Shown: positions 17,048 through 27,023, numbered from the stretch's first letter. The stretch: 64,000 nucleotides of DNA from Paenibacillus oceani (GCF_014705615.1 NZ_JACXJA010000003.1:124001-188000), one strand, 5' to 3'. Program-made: numbers and translations. Notes: generated by a model not told the origin, from the sequence alone.

Positions 17048-17719
17048 TTATCCGACTTGAAACGCCGCTGTTGCCCATGCATATTCGGGATCTTCCTGCG
17101 CCCCGTCCTTGTAAGTGGCAATCAAAGCCCACCTGTCCTTGCCTGAGCTATTGGGATAGGAAGCATGATACAACAAATCGTGAAAAATGATCGCATCCCC
17201 CCGGAGTGCCGCCAGATCGACAATGTCTTGAGCGGAGATATCCGCATCATCAAGCCGATTTTGAAAGCCGAGCCCGTCCGTTGTATCGCCGCCGTGGCGA
17301 GCCGCGCCCAGCAGGTGCGAACCGGGAACGACTCTTAGGCAGCCGTTCTCCGGTGAAGCGTCGTCGAGCGCAATCCATACGGATATTTTATGGCTCCCTT
17401 TCCAATAAGGATAATCTTGATGCCAAGGCGAGCCGAAGTCGACGGAAGCGTTTTTGAATACGAGCTTGTCGTTCATAAATATGACTTGCTCCCCGATAAT
17501 TTGCTTCAATGCGGCGACCAGCACCGGATGGGCAACCGCTTGTTTGAAAATCGGGCTGGCAGCGGTCATTCCTAGATATACGCCTTCCTTGCGTACGTCC
17601 CTTTGCTGCAGAATACCGCGTGCCGTTTCTTTATACAGGTCCACTTCTTCTTCCGTAAATAATCCTTTAATCACATAATAACCGGTTCGTTCGAATTGTT
17701 CTTTGGCAAGTCCCGTCAT
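17048..17719 (-). CDS. Phytanoyl-CoA dioxygenase (PhyH) family oxygenase
   Basis: 223 residues. Fe(II)/2-oxoglutarate oxygenase: the metal motif HxD in SPWHQDYPYWKG, GCLRVVPGSHLLG, a distal His in FHDLLYHASYPN, and a 2-oxoglutarate Arg in KDRWALIATY. Hydroxylates an unknown small molecule in the cytosol. GGAGGAGGTCC precedes the ATG. It is divergent from the AraC gene at 17963, a likely regulator. Confidence 0.9.
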   Translation of the reverse strand: MTGLAKEQFERTGYYVIKGLFTEEEVDLYKETARGILQQRDVRKEGVYLGMTAASPIFKQAVAHPVLVAALKQIIGEQVIFMNDKLVFKNASVDFGSPWHQDYPYWKGSHKISVWIALDDASPENGCLRVVPGSHLLGAARHGGDTTDGLGFQNRLDDADISAQDIVDLAALRGDAIIFHDLLYHASYPNSSGKDRWALIATYKDGAQEDPEYAWATAAFQVG

Positions 17720-17962
17720 GACGGACCTCCTCCTTCATGTGACAGTCAGATTTGTATTTGCTGTCTTATCACCAAGTTAACCCGATATCGGGCAATAAAA
17801 AAATGCACGGAATCCGATATTTTGTGTCCTGTTCCGCACTTCATGACCGGATAGCCTGCCCGAATCAAATGCGTGCACAAAATCCCGTTTTTCCTGCCTT
17901 TTAAAGACGGGCACAACTTGGTATAGTACGATTGACAATTTACAGGGAAGGGGGCGTAAACT

Positions 17963-18877
17963 ATGCCGCCTGATTGGATTCATTCCGCATTCGAATTCGG
18001 AGCGATCCGGCTCGTAACGTCCGGCGATTTTGTCGTGAAACCGGGTTGGGTGTACGGTCCGGTCTGTCATCGGAATTATCAAATCGTCTACTTTCCGGCA
18101 GGTTCCGAAACCCGGTACGTATGGGCGGACAAATCGATCGTATTGAACAAGCCATGCGTCATCATTACGCCGCCCGGCGAAACGCACAGCTACGAATTTG
18201 ACAAATCCCAGCCCGTCCGCCATCTCTTCATCACATTTTATGGGGATGACGGGGCCGTTGAATATCCGAAGTTGCCGAAGCTAAACGAATCCGTCTGCCT
18301 GAATTCTGTAGAAGAGACGTTCGTGCCGCATTTAATCAAGCAGATCCTTTTCTTGGCGCACAAGAAAGTATACCTGTGGGAAGAGAGGTGCAAGCTGCTG
18401 CTCGTTTCTGCATTGGCGGAGCTGGAAGGCTTAAAGGGCATGCGTCCAGCCGGATCGGCGGCCATCTCCGACACGAAAAACTCATGGCCCGTATTGAAGG
18501 CGCTGGACTATATTGACCGGAATTTGAAGGAGACGATTACGATCGCACAGCTTGCTCGCGAAGCAGGATGGAGCCACGAGCATTTCACCCGCAAATTTGT
18601 CCAATACATGGGGATGACTCCGCAGAAAGCGATCGTCAAGCGGAGAATCGATCGGGCCTGTCAGCTGCTCGTTTATGAGAAGTGGAACATTTCCGAGATA
18701 GCTTATGCCGTCGGTTTTCAAAACGTCCATTACTTTTACCGGACTTTTATGAAGGTAACGGGGATGACGGCTACGCAGTATCGCAAAATATTTTCATCGC
18801 CTCATCTGAAGCATTTGGCGCCGGTTACCGGTTTGGAAGCTTCCTATCCGTTAAATCAATACTTCCGCTATTCCTGA
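17963..18877 (+). CDS. AraC-family regulator
   Basis: 304 residues. N-terminal cupin sensing domain (about 20-100; VIITPPGETHSYEF is typical) and a C-terminal AraC HTH pair (about 180-280; ITIAQLAREAGWSHEHFTRK, then EIAYAVGFQNVHYFYRTFMK), ending with the family's GMTATQYRK. GGAAGGGGG lies upstream. It is divergent from the PhyH gene and upstream of the carbohydrate-use genes, so it may respond to a sugar. Confidence 0.9.
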   Translation: MPPDWIHSAFEFGAIRLVTSGDFVVKPGWVYGPVCHRNYQIVYFPAGSETRYVWADKSIVLNKPCVIITPPGETHSYEFDKSQPVRHLFITFYGDDGAVEYPKLPKLNESVCLNSVEETFVPHLIKQILFLAHKKVYLWEERCKLLLVSALAELEGLKGMRPAGSAAISDTKNSWPVLKALDYIDRNLKETITIAQLAREAGWSHEHFTRKFVQYMGMTPQKAIVKRRIDRACQLLVYEKWNISEIAYAVGFQNVHYFYRTFMKVTGMTATQYRKIFSSPHLKHLAPVTGLEASYPLNQYFRYS

Positions 18878-18966
18878 CCGCATCTTCTGTCCAATATTCC
18901 GGCAATGTGGTATGATTTTATATAAATGAAATAGTTATATCACATGAAGGGTAAAAGTGAAACGAT

Positions 18967-20319
18967 ATGATGCACAACTCGAAACAGAAACAGAGCCGTA
19001 CTACGTTCAAAGAAAGATTGGACCACATGGTCAAGACGCTGAGGCATGACATCGCTGCCGGCAAATACCAAATTGGCGAGTACCTTCCTTCGGAAGCAAA
19101 TCTGGTCAACATGTTTTCCTTAAGCATCAATTCTGTGAGGAAAGGACTGAACCAATTAGTTGCGGAAGGGATCATCGTCAAAAAAAAGAAAGTGGGCAAT
19201 ATGGTGGTCAAGGCCCCGGGTTCGGAATGCGTGACGATTACGTTCGGGTATCATCTCAGTATGGATGGAATCGCCGACATCAGCTGCTTGATAAGCGAAT
19301 TTGAAGCGAGGCACCCCCATATTAAAGTGGTTCCGGTTCAATTGTCGATTTTGAATTATAACGAGATCGTCAAAAATTATATGAACAACGATATGTTGGA
19401 TGTCGTGACGATCAGGGAAACGGAACTGCAAACCTATGAGGAGCGGGGCGAGCTGGATTTGCTGGAGCCTTCGGAAGTTAACACCGGGGCATACCCGTTC
19501 TTGCTGGATACGTTTTCGCGCGAAGATGTTTTATACGCATGCCCGTTCGTGTTTTCCCCGGTGATTCTATGCTACAATCGCGAACATTTCTTGGGAAAAG
19601 ATTTGCCAGAACCAGACAGCAGCTGGAGCTGGGACGACCTGATCCGCGTAACGTCGCAATTGTCCGAGCCGCCCGGACGATACGGGTTTTATTTCAATTA
19701 TTTGTCCGAGCATCGCTGGCCGATATTTTTACTGCAAAGCGGAAAGCCGGATACGACGAGTTGGATAGATGCCGCTCGGCTATGTAAATCGATTCTTGCA
19801 AACCGACAGCTTTTTCCGCTGTATGCGGAAGAACATGATATAGATGCGATGTCTTTATTTCTGGAAGAAAAAGTGTCCGTCATTATGACGACTTACTTCA
19901 ATTTGAACCTTTTGAAAAACGCGCGGTTTTCATTCGATATTGCCCCGCTTCCCCATCAAAACGAACAAAAAACGATGATGCTCGCGGTCGGGCTTGCCGT
20001 AAATCGATGGTCCAAGAAGAAAGCGGCGGCACAGGAGTTCGTTCATTTTTTGACTTCGGCGGAAGCGCAGCACCATATCCGCAAACGCACTCTGAGCATT
20101 CCCGGATTGAAAAAAGCGGCGGAGTGGACTGGAGAAGAAGACATATATCGTCCGTCCCGTTATACGATGTACCGGGAAATCATCCCGACATTCCGGACGC
20201 TTGCGGACTTGCGGCTGAGCGCGGACGAACTCCGTCAGCTGCAAAGGGAATTGAAGTTGTACTGGTCGGACATTGCAGACGAAGCGGCTTTGTCCGAATT
20301 CGTCGAACAAATGCTTTAA
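18967..20319 (+). CDS. GntR-type DNA-binding domain fused to solute-binding-protein domain
   Basis: 450 residues. Residues about 10-85 are a GntR winged helix (GEYLPSEANLVNMFSLSINS is the recognition region). Residues about 90-430 are a family-1 sugar-type binding fold (ISCLISEFEARHPHIKVVPV, CPFVFSPVILCYNREHFLG, EFVHFLTSAEAQ). There is no signal peptide, so the binding domain works inside the cell as an effector sensor. A repressor/activator that uses a transporter-type domain to read a carbohydrate is the simplest interpretation. A terminator follows and operator-like sequences precede the next gene. Confidence 0.88.
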   Translation: MMHNSKQKQSRTTFKERLDHMVKTLRHDIAAGKYQIGEYLPSEANLVNMFSLSINSVRKGLNQLVAEGIIVKKKKVGNMVVKAPGSECVTITFGYHLSMDGIADISCLISEFEARHPHIKVVPVQLSILNYNEIVKNYMNNDMLDVVTIRETELQTYEERGELDLLEPSEVNTGAYPFLLDTFSREDVLYACPFVFSPVILCYNREHFLGKDLPEPDSSWSWDDLIRVTSQLSEPPGRYGFYFNYLSEHRWPIFLLQSGKPDTTSWIDAARLCKSILANRQLFPLYAEEHDIDAMSLFLEEKVSVIMTTYFNLNLLKNARFSFDIAPLPHQNEQKTMMLAVGLAVNRWSKKKAAAQEFVHFLTSAEAQHHIRKRTLSIPGLKKAAEWTGEEDIYRPSRYTMYREIIPTFRTLADLRLSADELRQLQRELKLYWSDIADEAALSEFVEQML

Positions 20320-20346
20320 AATCCACGAGCAAGAGGCAACCAGAAA

Positions 20347-20376
20347 AACCGTCGGTTCGAATCGACGGTTATTTTT
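20347..20376 (+). terminator. Terminator of GntR-SBP gene
   Basis: Stem AACCGTCG / CGACGGTT with an 8-base loop and an ATTTTT tail, 28 bases after the stop. Confidence 0.85.
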
Positions 20377-20421
20377 GCTTTCCGTTACACTCCAACTTCG
20401 TGCCGGATCATAAAGGATTAT

Positions 20422-20529
20422 TTGTCACCTTGTGACAACCTCTTGATGTGAAATAGAAAATCATATTGACGAAAGTATCGGAATTGAATTACTATTTATG
20501 TGAAATAGAAATGAAATACATCTTGTGAC
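20422..20529 (+). promoter_or_regulatory. Promoter with palindromic operator upstream of 20596 gene
   Basis: TTGACG (20466-20471), 18-base spacer, TACTAT (20490-20495). Around it lie a perfect palindrome TTGTCAC-CTT-GTGACAA (20422-20438), two copies of ATGTGAAATAGAAA (20446, 20498) and a half-site CTTGTGAC (20522-20529). A related ATGAAATAGTTATATCACAT lies before the GntR-SBP gene, suggesting one regulator acts at both. Confidence 0.65.
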
Positions 20530-20595
20530 TAAACATCATTTGCTGCACATAAGGGCTAAGTTCAGAGATGAGATGAAAAGGAGGTTATCGACAAA

Positions 20596-22590
20596 GTGAA
20601 TCTGACGTTTTATTGCTCGGAGCAAAACGATTTATTCCGGTTGCTGATCGGGCAGGAAAGGCATTGTCCGCGCTTTGGCGAAATCGACGCCGCACTTGAG
20701 CATGCGCAGCCCGGAAGCGGCGTATTGCTGCTGGCCGACGCGTATCCGAAGGCGGAACTGGAGTTGGATGAGCGGCATTTGCGCCTCATTCGCGACAAGC
20801 GGCTGCGTGTTTATGCGGAATACCCTTCAAGCTTGCCTGGACTGGACATAGGCTCGCCCCGGCAAGCTTTATGGGAGAGAGGGGTTGTATCTTCCGAGCG
20901 ATTCGCACCTGATGTGGAAGCGTTATCTATTTTGGCTATGCACGGTTGCTGGTTTCTTCCTGTCCGTAGTTCGGGGTTGACGCCGCATCTCGTACTGGCG
21001 CGGATCGCAGGTTACGACAAGGCCGTATTCGGGCTGCCGCCGGAAGAAGCGGGAGAGACGCATCCGCTTTTGTTCGATTTGCCGGGTACGAGCGTTTTGG
21101 CAGGGGCCAGCAAGCTGAGCCATTTCGTAACGGGCAGGTACGGACCGATGGCTGCGTGGCAGTCGATCTGGCACGGTATAATGGCCTGGCTCGACCCGGA
21201 GAACCCGGTGCCGCTGCTGCAGTGGAAGCCGGATGTCGCGGTCCGTTTCGGCAAGCAGGACGCGGTGCCCCCCTCATACGAATCGGATGCGCTGGAGCTG
21301 TCGTTTCGTTGGTTCGAGCAGCACGTGTTGTTCAGTACGGAAAAAGGTAAAGGAGCGATGAAAGGCTATGTGTCACACATCGACCATCAAGGCCGGCAGA
21401 TGCGGCTCGTCTCCTCTCCCCGCGCCGATTGTGCCGCCGAAAGCGCAATGGTGTTCGCTTACGATGCGGTGTTGAACAGCAATCCCGCCTCACGGAAGAC
21501 GGCCGAACAAATCATGAATTACGTCTGGTCCGCACCCGCCTTCCTGAATGATCGCAAGGACAGCCCGGCATATGGGCTTGCGAATTGGTACGACCGCGGT
21601 CCGATCTTCTACGGAGATGATAATGCGCGCGTGCTTCTCGCCGGGCTGGCTGTCAGCCGGCTGCTCGGCGACGAGCGGTGGGATGACCATTTGCTGCGCT
21701 GCTTGTTGGCCAATTGGCGAACAGCGGGCTCGAGCGGTTTCCGCAGAAACTTTTTACGGTATCCCGAATCGTTTCCGGATGGACGCGGATGGCAGCATTA
21801 CAAGAGCGAGGACTTTATCAGCTGCGCTCCGCACTACCAGTCTTACTTATGGGCCTGCTATATTTGGGGGTACGCGTTAACCGGCTACGAGCCGCTGCTT
21901 GCGACAGCCAAACAAGCGATTCGGATCACGATGGACGCATACCCGGACGGCTGGACATGGACGAACGGGCTTACTCAGGAAATAGCCAGAATGCTGCTTC
22001 CGTTATCGTTTCTGGTAAGCGTCGAAGATACGCCCGAGCATCGAGGCTGGCTCGAGCGGATGAGCGGCGAGCTGCTGCGGCAGATGCAGCCGTGCGGCGC
22101 CATTGCGGAGAAGATCGGAGCGCTTGAGAACGGCAAGTATCCTCCGCCCCAATCCAACGAAGCTTACGGAACGGGAGAGGCTGCTCTTCTCCAGAACGAC
22201 GGCGATCCGGTGTGCGATCTGCTGTATACGGCGAATTTCGCCTTTCTCGGTTTTCATGAAGCGGCGGAGGTCAATGAGCAGCTTAAGACGGCGGAAGATC
22301 GGCTGGCCGATTTTTTATGCCGGATTCAGTTAAGCTCCGACAAGCATCCGTATTTGCACGGCGCCTGGATGCGCAGCTTCGACTACCGTTTATGGGAATA
22401 TTGGGGAAGCTCGGCCGATCTCGGCTGGGGAGCGTGGTGCGTGGAATCGGGCTGGACGAACGCCTGGATCGCGGCGGTGATGGCTATGCGGCAGACGGGA
22501 CAACGACTGTTCGATTTGTCGGCGAAGGACCGGTGGCAGCGGCGGTTGCCCGCCTTGCTGGAAGAAATGGGTGTAGAGCAGGCGCTGTGA
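20596..22590 (+). CDS. Large (alpha/alpha)6 hydrolase-like protein
   Basis: 664 residues, GTG start with AAAAGGAGG upstream, no signal peptide. The N-terminal third resembles a glutamine-amidotransferase-like alpha/beta domain. Residues about 240-650 have the Trp/Tyr-rich helical character of (alpha/alpha)6 carbohydrate enzymes (ANWYDRGPIFYGDDNARVLL, AWCVESGWTNAWIAAVMAMR). I cannot name a specific family. The neighbourhood (GntR-SBP sensor, 2-hydroxyacid dehydrogenase, sugar-binding lipoprotein, beta-helix protein) suggests cytosolic glycan or oligosaccharide breakdown. Confidence 0.6.
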   Translation: MNLTFYCSEQNDLFRLLIGQERHCPRFGEIDAALEHAQPGSGVLLLADAYPKAELELDERHLRLIRDKRLRVYAEYPSSLPGLDIGSPRQALWERGVVSSERFAPDVEALSILAMHGCWFLPVRSSGLTPHLVLARIAGYDKAVFGLPPEEAGETHPLLFDLPGTSVLAGASKLSHFVTGRYGPMAAWQSIWHGIMAWLDPENPVPLLQWKPDVAVRFGKQDAVPPSYESDALELSFRWFEQHVLFSTEKGKGAMKGYVSHIDHQGRQMRLVSSPRADCAAESAMVFAYDAVLNSNPASRKTAEQIMNYVWSAPAFLNDRKDSPAYGLANWYDRGPIFYGDDNARVLLAGLAVSRLLGDERWDDHLLRCLLANWRTAGSSGFRRNFLRYPESFPDGRGWQHYKSEDFISCAPHYQSYLWACYIWGYALTGYEPLLATAKQAIRITMDAYPDGWTWTNGLTQEIARMLLPLSFLVSVEDTPEHRGWLERMSGELLRQMQPCGAIAEKIGALENGKYPPPQSNEAYGTGEAALLQNDGDPVCDLLYTANFAFLGFHEAAEVNEQLKTAEDRLADFLCRIQLSSDKHPYLHGAWMRSFDYRLWEYWGSSADLGWGAWCVESGWTNAWIAAVMAMRQTGQRLFDLSAKDRWQRRLPALLEEMGVEQAL

Positions 22591-22716
22591 GCGATAGAAG
22601 GGGGAAACGATTTTGGCCGGAAAATACGGACTTCAAATCGTAATGCTTGGCGGAGTTCTAGCGCATACAGCTTTCAGCGGAGCGGGGACGATAAGCATCG
22701 CGGTGGAGGAGAGAAT

Positions 22717-23715
22717 ATGGTGGAACTGAAAATCGCGATACTGCCTGACCTGGTCGTACAACGAAAATTGTTTGACGCCACTCATCGCAAACAGCTCGAG
22801 TCGATTGGCGATGTTATCTATAATCGAACGGAAGGCAAGCCTTCTCCGGAAACGCTCAAAGATACTATCGCCGGGGCGGATCTGGCCGTAACGTCATGGG
22901 GCTGCACTCCATTAACAAAAGAGATATTGGACCGGGCTCCGCGCCTCCGGGCAGTCGTCCACGCGGCCGGCACGGTGAAGCCGGTCGTGACGCCGGAGCT
23001 ATGGAGCCGGGGAATCCGGGTGGCCAGTTGCAACGATTCATTAGCCGTCGGCGTGGCGGAATCGGCGCTTGCCCTTACAATCGCTTCGCTGAAAAATATG
23101 TGGCGATTGTCGCAGATTACTCGCGAGGGGGGATGGGGACAAGGGAGAGAGCTCGTTCGCGAATTGTATGGGCTTACCGTCGGCGTCATCGGCGCGGGGA
23201 AAGCCGGGCGGCACTACATTCGGCTTCTGCGTCAATTTTCCGTCGACATCCTCGTCTACGATCCATTTAGTACGGCGGAGGAGATCGCCCGCACCGGAGC
23301 GGTGAAGGCCGAGCTGAACGAGCTGCTGGCGGCAAGCGATGTCGTATCGCTTCATGCTCCATCTATACCGTCGACGCATCATTTGATCAATCGCGAGCGG
23401 CTGCTGATGATGAAAGACGACGCGATCCTGATCAATACGGCGCGGGGGTCAATCGTGGACGAAGCGGCGCTGGTCGAACAATTGCAACAAGGCCGTTTAT
23501 TCGCTTGTCTGGATGTCACGGCTCCCGAGCCTCCGGCGTCCGACCATCCGTTTCGCAGTCTGCCCAACTGCATAGTAACGCCGCATATCGCCGGCGCGGT
23601 CAATAACGGGATCAAGCGGTTAGGGCAATTCGCCGTAGAAGAGCTGGGACGGCTTGTAAGAGGAGCGCCGCTGCTCGGCGAAGTGAAACCCGAGCAATTG
23701 GAAACGATGGCTTGA
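22717..23715 (+). CDS. D-2-hydroxyacid dehydrogenase family protein
   Basis: 332 residues. NAD(P)-dependent oxidoreductase of the D-isomer 2-hydroxyacid family: nucleotide motif GVIGAGKAGRHY, catalytic Arg in INTARGSIVDE, an acidic residue in DVTAPEPP and His in VTPHIAGAV. Interconverts a 2-oxo acid and a D-2-hydroxy acid in the cytosol. GGAGG precedes the ATG. Position after the hydrolase-like gene suggests it processes a sugar-acid product. Substrate unknown. Confidence 0.9.
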   Translation: MVELKIAILPDLVVQRKLFDATHRKQLESIGDVIYNRTEGKPSPETLKDTIAGADLAVTSWGCTPLTKEILDRAPRLRAVVHAAGTVKPVVTPELWSRGIRVASCNDSLAVGVAESALALTIASLKNMWRLSQITREGGWGQGRELVRELYGLTVGVIGAGKAGRHYIRLLRQFSVDILVYDPFSTAEEIARTGAVKAELNELLAASDVVSLHAPSIPSTHHLINRERLLMMKDDAILINTARGSIVDEAALVEQLQQGRLFACLDVTAPEPPASDHPFRSLPNCIVTPHIAGAVNNGIKRLGQFAVEELGRLVRGAPLLGEVKPEQLETMA

Positions 23716-23791
23716 AGAAGACGAATCCGACTCTGCCCGGCCGGTACATACGCCGGCCGGACGGAGAAAACGATAGGGGGAAACGAGTAAA

Positions 23792-25126
23792 ATGAAAACG
23801 GTTACTTTAGTCCTGCTTTTCGTCGTGTTGCCCTTCACGATGCTGCTAGCGGCATGCGGCAACGGGACGGGAGGCGATACCGGGAACAAGGAGATCAGCG
23901 CGGAGAAGGAAGGGAAGGATACTCCGGAGCAACTGGCGAAGAAAGCGGCCGAAGATCAGGTGGAGCTCGTATTCGCCTCGTCCAGCGGGGCGACGGCGGA
24001 ACAATTCATGGAGCAGCTGGGCGGCAACGAAATCCGCAAGAAGTTCCCGAACTATACAATCACATTCGTGAACGGCGCCGTGCAGAACTTGATCACGACC
24101 AACCAAACGATCGACATTTTCCTCAGCTCCGTCGGGCTCACTCCCGCTACGCTCCTGTCGTACGGCTTGCAGAGCGATATAAGCGATTTGATTAAAAAGT
24201 ACAATTACAACTTGTCCCGGCTTGAGCCGTCAACCGTCGATATTCAGCGGGAGCTGGCAAACGGGGGAATTTACGGGCTTCCGGTGAATACGATCTCCGG
24301 CGCCTTGTTTTACAACAAAGATTTGTTCGATCGTTTTGGAACCGCTTACCCGAGAGACGGGATGACTTGGGACGAATTGTACGATCTCGCGAAGAAAATG
24401 ACCCGCACGGAAGGCGGAGTCAACTATCGGGGCCTGACGTTCGCATTCCAGCACATGATGTTCTTAAACCAGTATTCCGCACCGCACCTCGATCCGAAAA
24501 CGAATAAAGCGCTGTTTACACAGGACAACTTCGTGCGGGCGTTCGAAAACATGGCCAGATTTTATAAAATCCCCGGAAACGGCCTGCCCAATCATACCTT
24601 TTCGCTGCCGGACCAGCAAAATCCGTTCTTCAAGGAGCAGACGATCGCCATGCTGATGACGTTGAGCGGCGGTGGCGCGGGGTTCGGGAATATGAACTGG
24701 GACATGGTGCAATTGCCGTTCCTGCCGGATAAGTCAGGAATCGGGCCGCAGTCTTACCCCGCCTACTACTACATCACGAGCATGAGCAAAAAACGGGATG
24801 CCGCGTTCCAGGTGCTCGCCTACGTGACATCGGACGAGTTTCAAGAGTGGCAGGCCAAAGGCGGAACCCCTTCGATCTTGAAGGATCAAAGCAAGGTCAT
24901 GCAAAACTTCGGAGTCAATCAACCGCTCTACAAAGGAAAAAATATGAAGGCGATCTTGCCCGCGAAGTTCGCGGCTCCAACGATGAAGACGAGGTATCAG
25001 GGCATCGCGGACAAAGAAGTGCTGACGGCTCTGGGCGAATACAGCGCAGGTAAAGATATCAACAGCGCATTGAGAGAAGCCGCCGAACGGGCAGACAAGT
25101 TAATTGCCGCAGAAGTAGGCAAATAA
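23792..25126 (+). CDS. Extracellular solute-binding lipoprotein, paralogue of 2866-4182
   Basis: 444 residues, lipoprotein signal with lipobox LLAAC (Cys about 22), then a family-1 sugar-binding fold with YNKDLFDRFGTAYPRDGMTW and a C-terminal KDINSALREAAERADK. Captures a carbohydrate at the outer membrane face. As with its paralogue, no permease or ATPase lies next to it, so a transporter elsewhere must serve it. It is likely part of the 20596-27023 catabolic unit. Confidence 0.9.
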   Translation: MKTVTLVLLFVVLPFTMLLAACGNGTGGDTGNKEISAEKEGKDTPEQLAKKAAEDQVELVFASSSGATAEQFMEQLGGNEIRKKFPNYTITFVNGAVQNLITTNQTIDIFLSSVGLTPATLLSYGLQSDISDLIKKYNYNLSRLEPSTVDIQRELANGGIYGLPVNTISGALFYNKDLFDRFGTAYPRDGMTWDELYDLAKKMTRTEGGVNYRGLTFAFQHMMFLNQYSAPHLDPKTNKALFTQDNFVRAFENMARFYKIPGNGLPNHTFSLPDQQNPFFKEQTIAMLMTLSGGGAGFGNMNWDMVQLPFLPDKSGIGPQSYPAYYYITSMSKKRDAAFQVLAYVTSDEFQEWQAKGGTPSILKDQSKVMQNFGVNQPLYKGKNMKAILPAKFAAPTMKTRYQGIADKEVLTALGEYSAGKDINSALREAAERADKLIAAEVGK

Positions 25127-25235
25127 ATTCGAGCCTTTGTGTGAGGAAAAAGGCGATTGCGGCAGCCCTAAACTTGTACAAATTGAAATGACCCCCGCAG
25201 GCGTATGATTTCATTGATCAAGGAGGAGTCGACCT

Positions 25236-27023
25236 ATGAAACAAAACGAATCCGAAGTGAAAATCAGCAGGAGAAAATTGCTCGGTGCGGCAAGCACCGC
25301 TGCGGTTACAGGGTTAATGTTCGGCAGCGGCGTAGGATTTGCCCGGCAGGGAAGCGGCGTGACCGCAAGCGTCTATGGGAATGCGTCCGGCGACTGTTGT
25401 CCTTATCCGAACGCAATCCTTGTAACCTGTTTCGGGGCGACAGGCGACGGCCTGGCGGATGACACGGCGGCGATTCAATCGGCGATCGACGCTGCCGCAG
25501 CAGGCTCGACCGTTTATTTCCCGAGTGGTACGTATATAGTCACGTCTTTGACGATCGGCAAGTCAATCCGTTTCCTCAGCTACGATAGCGCGACAATCAA
25601 GTTTAAGAATTCGCTCGGACAAAGAACCGTCATGTTCGATATCCAAACAAACGGAATCGATGTTTCTTTCGAAAACATGATTTTCGACGGGAATAAGGAT
25701 AATCAAATTGCGCCGGATCAACTGAATCGGCTGTATTATCGCATCGTATACTGGTCGGCCCGGGATCGTGCTTACGTCAACGACAAGTCTTTTCTTTCCA
25801 TACGGAAGTGCAAGTTTTTAAATACGCCTTCGAATGCCATCTTTTTAATCGGTTATGACGATGCGGACAAAGCGGACGTCGATCAATCGTTGCTTATCAA
25901 GATCGAAGACAACTATTTCGAGAAAGGATACGAAAACGCCCCGGGCCATTTGGACACTAGCGTGATTGCCATCAGCGGCAACTGCAACGGCATCGTATCG
26001 GATAACACGTTTATTAAAAACGAGCCCATTTCGATGTATGGACTCGGGGCTATTACGATCACTACGGCGGACATCGCGGTCGAGGTATTTTCCAGTCTGG
26101 TCATTCGCAATAATCTGTTTCAACATTACGGCCGGCAAACGACGACGGGAGTCGGACCGATCGGCGTAATCGATTTTTATGCATCCTGCGAAAATCTGCT
26201 TATTGACGGAAATCGTTTCGTTGACTCCTACTATGCCGCGATCAAGGGGAAAACCAATTCGCGGAATTGCATCGTCACGAATAATTGTATTGAAGGCGTC
26301 CTCATCAATGAGAAATCCATAATCAAATCGTTCGGCATATCGATTGGAAGAGGGACGTACTTCGGAATATACGACAAATACACTGTATCTAACAATATAA
26401 TCAAAAAGATTTACGGGAACGGGATTGAGGTTATCGGTTCCAATGCGGCCTTCTCTCCGGCCCCGGTCGGAAAAATAAAAGATGTCCTGGTGACGGGGAA
26501 TTCCGTAGAGGTGATTGCAGAGCCGGGAACCGCGTCTTACGGCGTGCTGGTCCAGCATTTCGAAAATGCGGTTATATCGCATAATATTCTCAAGAATAAT
26601 GATCGTGCGATCTATTGCAATGATTGCAAGGTCGGCGCCGTCATTACGAATAACGAATTGTTCGATACAAAAAAAATATTTATTATTTTCCAAGGCTTTA
26701 ATAACGGAGAGACCGGATATCCGGATTATAACGCCGATCTTATCGTCTCGAACAATCTGATGCGTACGACGATCGAACCGGATAACTTGAAATTTTGGTG
26801 TTTCTATTTCGAGAAGTTGAGCAATGTTGCTTCAACGGGTAATGTCGTTCGAATTTCGGGACCGACTGCAGCGGAAAATTTTATGCGGACGGGCGCCCAT
26901 ATATTAGGGAATCTGTCCGTTCATCAAAATCTGGTGCAGGGAGCCGTATCCGCCTATTTTGCGGTTATATCCGGAGCTGTGACGCAAACGCAAAATCTTC
27001 ATAACGGAGTTATCGTCCATTAA
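25236..27023 (+). CDS. Tat-exported right-handed beta-helix (pectate-lyase-3-like) protein
   Basis: 595 residues. N-terminal twin-arginine signal (SRRKLLGAASTAAVTGLMFG). Then CFGATGDGLADDTAAIQSAI and STVYFPSGTYIVTSLTIG, the classic opening of pectate-lyase-3/GH28-like parallel beta-helices, followed by long runs of NNxI/V-type helix turns to the end. AAGGAGGAG precedes the ATG. A secreted polysaccharide lyase or hydrolase is likely, acting before uptake by the neighbouring lipoprotein; I cannot see a definite catalytic set. Confidence 0.85.
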   Translation: MKQNESEVKISRRKLLGAASTAAVTGLMFGSGVGFARQGSGVTASVYGNASGDCCPYPNAILVTCFGATGDGLADDTAAIQSAIDAAAAGSTVYFPSGTYIVTSLTIGKSIRFLSYDSATIKFKNSLGQRTVMFDIQTNGIDVSFENMIFDGNKDNQIAPDQLNRLYYRIVYWSARDRAYVNDKSFLSIRKCKFLNTPSNAIFLIGYDDADKADVDQSLLIKIEDNYFEKGYENAPGHLDTSVIAISGNCNGIVSDNTFIKNEPISMYGLGAITITTADIAVEVFSSLVIRNNLFQHYGRQTTTGVGPIGVIDFYASCENLLIDGNRFVDSYYAAIKGKTNSRNCIVTNNCIEGVLINEKSIIKSFGISIGRGTYFGIYDKYTVSNNIIKKIYGNGIEVIGSNAAFSPAPVGKIKDVLVTGNSVEVIAEPGTASYGVLVQHFENAVISHNILKNNDRAIYCNDCKVGAVITNNELFDTKKIFIIFQGFNNGETGYPDYNADLIVSNNLMRTTIEPDNLKFWCFYFEKLSNVASTGNVVRISGPTAAENFMRTGAHILGNLSVHQNLVQGAVSAYFAVISGAVTQTQNLHNGVIVH

